In this document: positions 60,811 through 64,000 of the stretch, piece by piece
Numbering within the stretch: the stretch's first letter is position 1
How the letters are laid out: each line of letters opens with the position of its first letter
Made by a program: the position numbers and the translations under genes
The notes under the pieces: model-generated
What the model saw: the letters and a program-made list of their open reading frames with translations, nothing else
What the model was told of the DNA's origin: nothing
Databases searched by the model: none
Assembly: GCA_040791665.1 (NCBI GenBank)
Contig: JBFNNX010000009.1
Span: forward strand, 310,001-374,000
Length of the DNA stretch: 64,000 bases
Direction: 5' to 3'
From: Thiodiazotropha sp040791665
GTDB taxonomy: Bacteria; Pseudomonadota; Gammaproteobacteria; Chromatiales; Chromatiaceae

Positions 60811-62808
60811 ATGCAAATTGATCGACTCATTCTGCTGTTGCCTGTCGTATTGCTCCTTGTGCTGCAAGGTTGTACGACCGCACCCGAGATCACACCCTCG
60901 GAACCTCTGGAGCTACCGGCACATGTCAGACTTCAGATCGACCTGATGTCGGAGAGCGGCGACTTCGCCGGTGCCGCGCAACAGCTGGAATCCTTAGCCA
61001 ATGAACGTATCTCCCCCCAGCGTGAATGGCTGCTCTTGGAAGCGGCCGACTACTGGCTCAAGGCGGGCGACAAGGCCAGGAGCCATGTATTGGTTGAGCA
61101 GCTTCAATCCTTTGCTGGTGACCCGGACTTCCTCCTCAAATGGCGCATGCTGCGCACCGAAATCGCTGTATCCGAGGGAGATATCGAAACCGCACTCGAT
61201 CTGATGGAGCCGGCGCCGGACGAGGATGCGCCCCTGATTCTGCGCCAGCACTATCATAGAAACATGGCGGAGATATTCCGCCTGTCGGGAAACCTGCTTG
61301 AAAGCGCAAGCGAACTCGATGTGCTCGATCTGCTCTTGGTGCAGGACGAAGAGGCCCGATTGGCATCTCAGCAGCTGTTGGTGCAGACCCTGACGAGCAT
61401 GACCGACACGGCGCTCAGTATGCTGCAACCCCAGCCTCCCGCCACTTTGATCGGGTGGATGGAGCTGGCCAAGATCATCAAACTGCAGACCGCCGATCCA
61501 ACCGAACTGAGCGCCCATTTGGCGGCATGGCGGGAACGGTTTCCCCAACACCCCGCATTACAATCCCTACTCGCCGGATACCTGCAGCAGCAGGGTTTGA
61601 GCAGTGAAGACCATATCGCCATTCTGCTGCCACGCAGCGGAGCCTATGCAAAGGTGGCGGCGGCGGTCCGAGACGGCTTCATGGCGGCTTGGTATCAGCA
61701 ACCCGCACCACAAAGACCCACTTTGCTGTTCTATGACAGCAGTGAATTGAAAGATACCCTGCACATCTATCAGCAAGCCGTACTCCAAGGAGCGAAGATG
61801 ATTGTCGGCCCCCTTAACAAGGATGCCGTGAAGATGTTGCTGAGTCTGGAGTATCTGGATTATCCGGTATTGGCGCTGAACCAGGTTGATGATCCCGAAC
61901 TCACCCACCCCAACCTGTTTCAGTTCGGTCTCGCGCCCGAGGATGAGGCCCGACAGGCCGCCGAGCGCGCTTGGTTGGAAGGTCACAGGACAGCCCTTGT
62001 GCTGACGCCGAGCGGACAGTGGGGTGACCGCCTCGCCAGGAGTTTCCGTGAGCGTTGGTTGGCCCTGGGCGGCCAGGTGATGGAGCAACAACAGTACAAC
62101 GCCAAGGAGAACGACTTCTCCATCCCGATTCGAATGCTGCTCAATATCAACGAGAGTGAAGCCAGGGCCCATGCACTGAAGAAACTGCTGGGGCGTCAAT
62201 TGGAATCTGAATCGAGGGCACGAAAGGATGCTGACTTCATCTTTCTTGCCGCCCGCCCCCAGAAAGCCAGGCAGTTACGTCCTCAACTCAGATTCTTTCA
62301 CGCCGGCGGCCTGCCAATCCTGTCCACATCCCATATCTACACCGGTGTCGCTCAGGCGGAACTCGATCGGGACCTGGGGAAAATCAGTTTTGTCGATACG
62401 CCCTGGTTATTCGAAGAGGATCAGGGCGGTCCCCTCTCCAGGAACAATCTGGAAAAGCTCATGCCGGGGGTCAAGGGACGCTATGCCCGACTTTTTGCCA
62501 TGGGCATAGACAGCTATAACCTACTGACTCAACTACAACATCTACAGACTCAGCCGGGGCGGATGTTCAGCGGTAAGAGCGGAACGCTCTATCTGGATAG
62601 GGGAAACCGGCTTCACAGACTTCTCGCATGGGCGGACATGGAAGGGGGCTTGGCGAAGATCAGCGGCTACGCCCCACGCATGGGCCAAGACAACAGCAGT
62701 GGACAAGCCGATTTTGATCCGCAACCAACTGAAAACCAACCGCCCACGGCTGACGGCTTACCGCCGGTCACCGATTACAGCCTATCCCCGCCTGGCAGTC
62801 AGCAATGA
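60811..62808 (+). CDS. lpoA: Outer-membrane lipoprotein LpoA, PBP1A activator
   Basis: 665 residues: lipobox 'LVLQGC' with Cys21, a TPR-like helical N-domain, then a periplasmic-binding-protein-like C-domain ('IAILLPRSGAYAKVAAAVRD', 'IVGPLNKDAVKMLLSLEYLD', 'FQFGLAPEDEARQAAERAWL'). It stimulates peptidoglycan synthesis by the class A penicillin-binding protein. ATG 60811 sets the signal peptide at the N-terminus. It overlaps yraN by 4 bp. Confidence 0.94.
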   Translation: MQIDRLILLLPVVLLLVLQGCTTAPEITPSEPLELPAHVRLQIDLMSESGDFAGAAQQLESLANERISPQREWLLLEAADYWLKAGDKARSHVLVEQLQSFAGDPDFLLKWRMLRTEIAVSEGDIETALDLMEPAPDEDAPLILRQHYHRNMAEIFRLSGNLLESASELDVLDLLLVQDEEARLASQQLLVQTLTSMTDTALSMLQPQPPATLIGWMELAKIIKLQTADPTELSAHLAAWRERFPQHPALQSLLAGYLQQQGLSSEDHIAILLPRSGAYAKVAAAVRDGFMAAWYQQPAPQRPTLLFYDSSELKDTLHIYQQAVLQGAKMIVGPLNKDAVKMLLSLEYLDYPVLALNQVDDPELTHPNLFQFGLAPEDEARQAAERAWLEGHRTALVLTPSGQWGDRLARSFRERWLALGGQVMEQQQYNAKENDFSIPIRMLLNINESEARAHALKKLLGRQLESESRARKDADFIFLAARPQKARQLRPQLRFFHAGGLPILSTSHIYTGVAQAELDRDLGKISFVDTPWLFEEDQGGPLSRNNLEKLMPGVKGRYARLFAMGIDSYNLLTQLQHLQTQPGRMFSGKSGTLYLDRGNRLHRLLAWADMEGGLAKISGYAPRMGQDNSSGQADFDPQPTENQPPTADGLPPVTDYSLSPPGSQQ

Positions 62809-63167
62809 TCGCTAAACATTTGGAATATGGACAACAGGCGGAGCAGCAGGCGCTTGATTTCCTGCAAAGCCGGGGACTCAAGCTTCAAGAACGTAACTTT
62901 CGCTGCAAAACGGGTGAGATCGATCTGGTAATGCACGACAACGGGACGGTTGTCTTTGTTGAGGTCCGCTATCGTCAATCAAACGAATTTGGTCGGGCAT
63001 TGGAGACCGTGACCGCCAGTAAACAGCGTAAACTACTTGCCACCGCAAATCGTTATCTTCAGATGAAACATATAGATAGCGCATGTCGTTTTGACATTGT
63101 TGCACTCAACGGTTCGGGATCCACACCCATCGAGTGGATAAAGAATGCGATCCAGATAGCCTGGTAG
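62805..63167 (+). CDS. yraN: YraN/UPF0102 family nuclease-like protein
   Basis: A 120-residue PD-(D/E)XK-fold protein: 'QQAEQQALDFLQSRGLKLQE', 'RCKTGEIDLVMHDNGTVVFV' with the catalytic-type Asp and 'EVRYR', where many members have EVK. The role is unproven. It is translationally coupled to lpoA (ATGA overlap) and followed by diaA, as in E. coli. Confidence 0.93.
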   Translation: MIAKHLEYGQQAEQQALDFLQSRGLKLQERNFRCKTGEIDLVMHDNGTVVFVEVRYRQSNEFGRALETVTASKQRKLLATANRYLQMKHIDSACRFDIVALNGSGSTPIEWIKNAIQIAW

Positions 63168-63477
63168 CCATAAAAATGCAGTTAAGGCCGTTAACACTAA
63201 TCCATTCGGCTCTGAGGAGAGAGGTTTGATAACTCCAAATGAACGACGAGCAGCGGGTCGTGGCGCTTTTTCAGGCGTACCCCAAGAATACTTCCTTCGG
63301 GGCACACCCCAAGGGCACTTCCTTCGGGGCGTAACACGAAAGGCTGGAGCTATTTCCCCGGCCAGCGAAATGGTAATTCATTCATGTAGAATGACCGCCC
63401 ATCACTCATTCTGCCTTGCTGGACAAAAAACAGTCCCTGCAGGAGCGATTGGATTAGTGTTAACAGGCCCTGGATAG
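63168..63477. other. Intergenic region yraN-diaA with a repeated hairpin
   Basis: About 310 bp without a convincing gene. It contains two copies of a CCCCAAG-n-CTTCCTTCGGGGC unit (63280-63303 and 63307-63330) and, beyond, what is presumably the diaA promoter. Confidence 0.5.
63280..63330 (+). repeat. Two tandem 24-bp hairpin units
   Basis: Each unit begins CCCCAAG and ends CTTCCTTCGGGGC with a 27-bp period; the arms CCCC(A)AGG and CCTTCGGGG can pair. Looks like a small repetitive extragenic element. Confidence 0.6.
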
Positions 63478-64000
63478 ATGACCAACACTCAGCGAATACA
63501 GATACTCTTCAATCAGAGCATCCAGACCAAGATCGATGCCCTGCCAATGCTGACTCAGCCCATTGCCGACGCTGCGGAACTGATCTTCAACCGTCTGCTT
63601 GAGGGTAACAAGGTGCTCAGCTGCGGCAATGGGGGATCGGCCGGCGACGCCCAGCACTTCTCTTCAGAGATGCTCAACCGCTATGAACGGGATCGTCCCG
63701 GACTGCCTGCTATCGCACTCACCACTGACAGTTCGACTGTTACCTCGATCGCTAACGACTCTGATTTCTCAAGCGTCTTCTCCCGTCAGATCGAGGCCCT
63801 CGGCCAGCCGAGTGACCTTCTGTTGGCGATATCCACCAGCGGCAATTCAGCCAATGTCAATCGTGCTATTGCATCAGCCCACGAACGTGACATGAATATC
63901 GTCGCCTTAACCGGACGTGATGGGGGTGAACTGGTGAAACTCCTAGCTCCGGAGGATGTCGAAATTCGCGTTCCATCGGATGTCACAGCACGAATTCAGG
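63478..64000 (+). CDS. diaA: SIS-domain DnaA initiator-associating protein DiaA (3' end outside window)
   Basis: 174 codons are present before the window ends; E. coli DiaA has 196. SIS-domain features: 'VLSCGNGGSAGDAQHFSSEM', 'LPAIALTTDSSTVTSIANDS' and 'LLLAISTSGNSANVNRAI'. It is related to phosphoheptose isomerase GmhA; the rsmI-lpoA-yraN-diaA order favours DiaA, which binds DnaA and helps initiation. ATG 63478 has only a weak ribosome site. Confidence 0.9.
   Translation, partial: MTNTQRIQILFNQSIQTKIDALPMLTQPIADAAELIFNRLLEGNKVLSCGNGGSAGDAQHFSSEMLNRYERDRPGLPAIALTTDSSTVTSIANDSDFSSVFSRQIEALGQPSDLLLAISTSGNSANVNRAIASAHERDMNIVALTGRDGGELVKLLAPEDVEIRVPSDVTARIQ

Overview
The window is chromosomal DNA of a gammaproteobacterium. 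The evidence is gene order: rpsU-yqeY-dnaG-rpoD divergent from tsaD, efp with epmA/epmB and a Lys34 EF-P, hisBHAFIE followed by tatABC, and rsmI/lpoA/yraN/diaA. Fairly GC-rich codon use, a CysB/CbbR-like LysR regulator and the general gene set would suit a Chromatiales or sulfur-oxidizer relative, but no sulfur or carbon-fixation gene lies in the window, so that placement is a guess.

Layout. 0-6 kb: an L,D-transpeptidase, the EF-P beta-lysylation genes (epmA, efp, divergent epmB) and tsaD. 6-10.6 kb: the macromolecular synthesis operon, ending in a tRNA with anticodon CAT that looks like tRNA-Ile2. 10.59-21.0 kb: a 10.4-kb integrative element in the 3' half of that tRNA, bounded by 51-bp direct repeats, with integrase arm-type repeats inside both ends. 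Read leftward from the integrase, it has two small genes and the integrase at the right end, three small cassette-like genes, a hypothetical gene, an AlpA-type HTH protein, a small ORF packed with palindromes, a GpA-like HUH replication endonuclease, and an AT-rich two-gene operon of a SIR2-domain protein plus an 885-residue partner. That operon is a probable anti-phage system and the most interesting content of the window.

21-33.9 kb: accessory signalling and envelope genes. These are a rhodanese, a CHASE-type histidine kinase with a CheY-like regulator, a TonB receptor/YfiR/CHASE8 hybrid-kinase module whose HPt domain is cut off by a stop codon, small envelope proteins, a sigma-54 activator, a LysR regulator and a pentapeptide-repeat protein. 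34-39.6 kb: tatABC and the his operon. 39.8-44.4 kb: a metallo-beta-lactamase-fold hydrolase, dtd, pip and typA. The pip-typA gap holds a candidate CsrA/RsmA-titrating small RNA with a GacA/UvrY-type box upstream.

44.4-52.7 kb: a DnaA-box cluster, then a MoxR/DUF58/DUF4381/Bat operon with extensive start-stop overlaps. 52.7-64 kb: an ExeA-type ATPase fused to ankyrin repeats, an OmpA-like lipoprotein, YgiQ, a small heat-shock protein with a sigma-32-like promoter, an outer-membrane beta-barrel, and rsmI/lpoA/yraN/diaA. diaA runs off the window. All family assignments come from reading motifs and recalling families; no database search was run.
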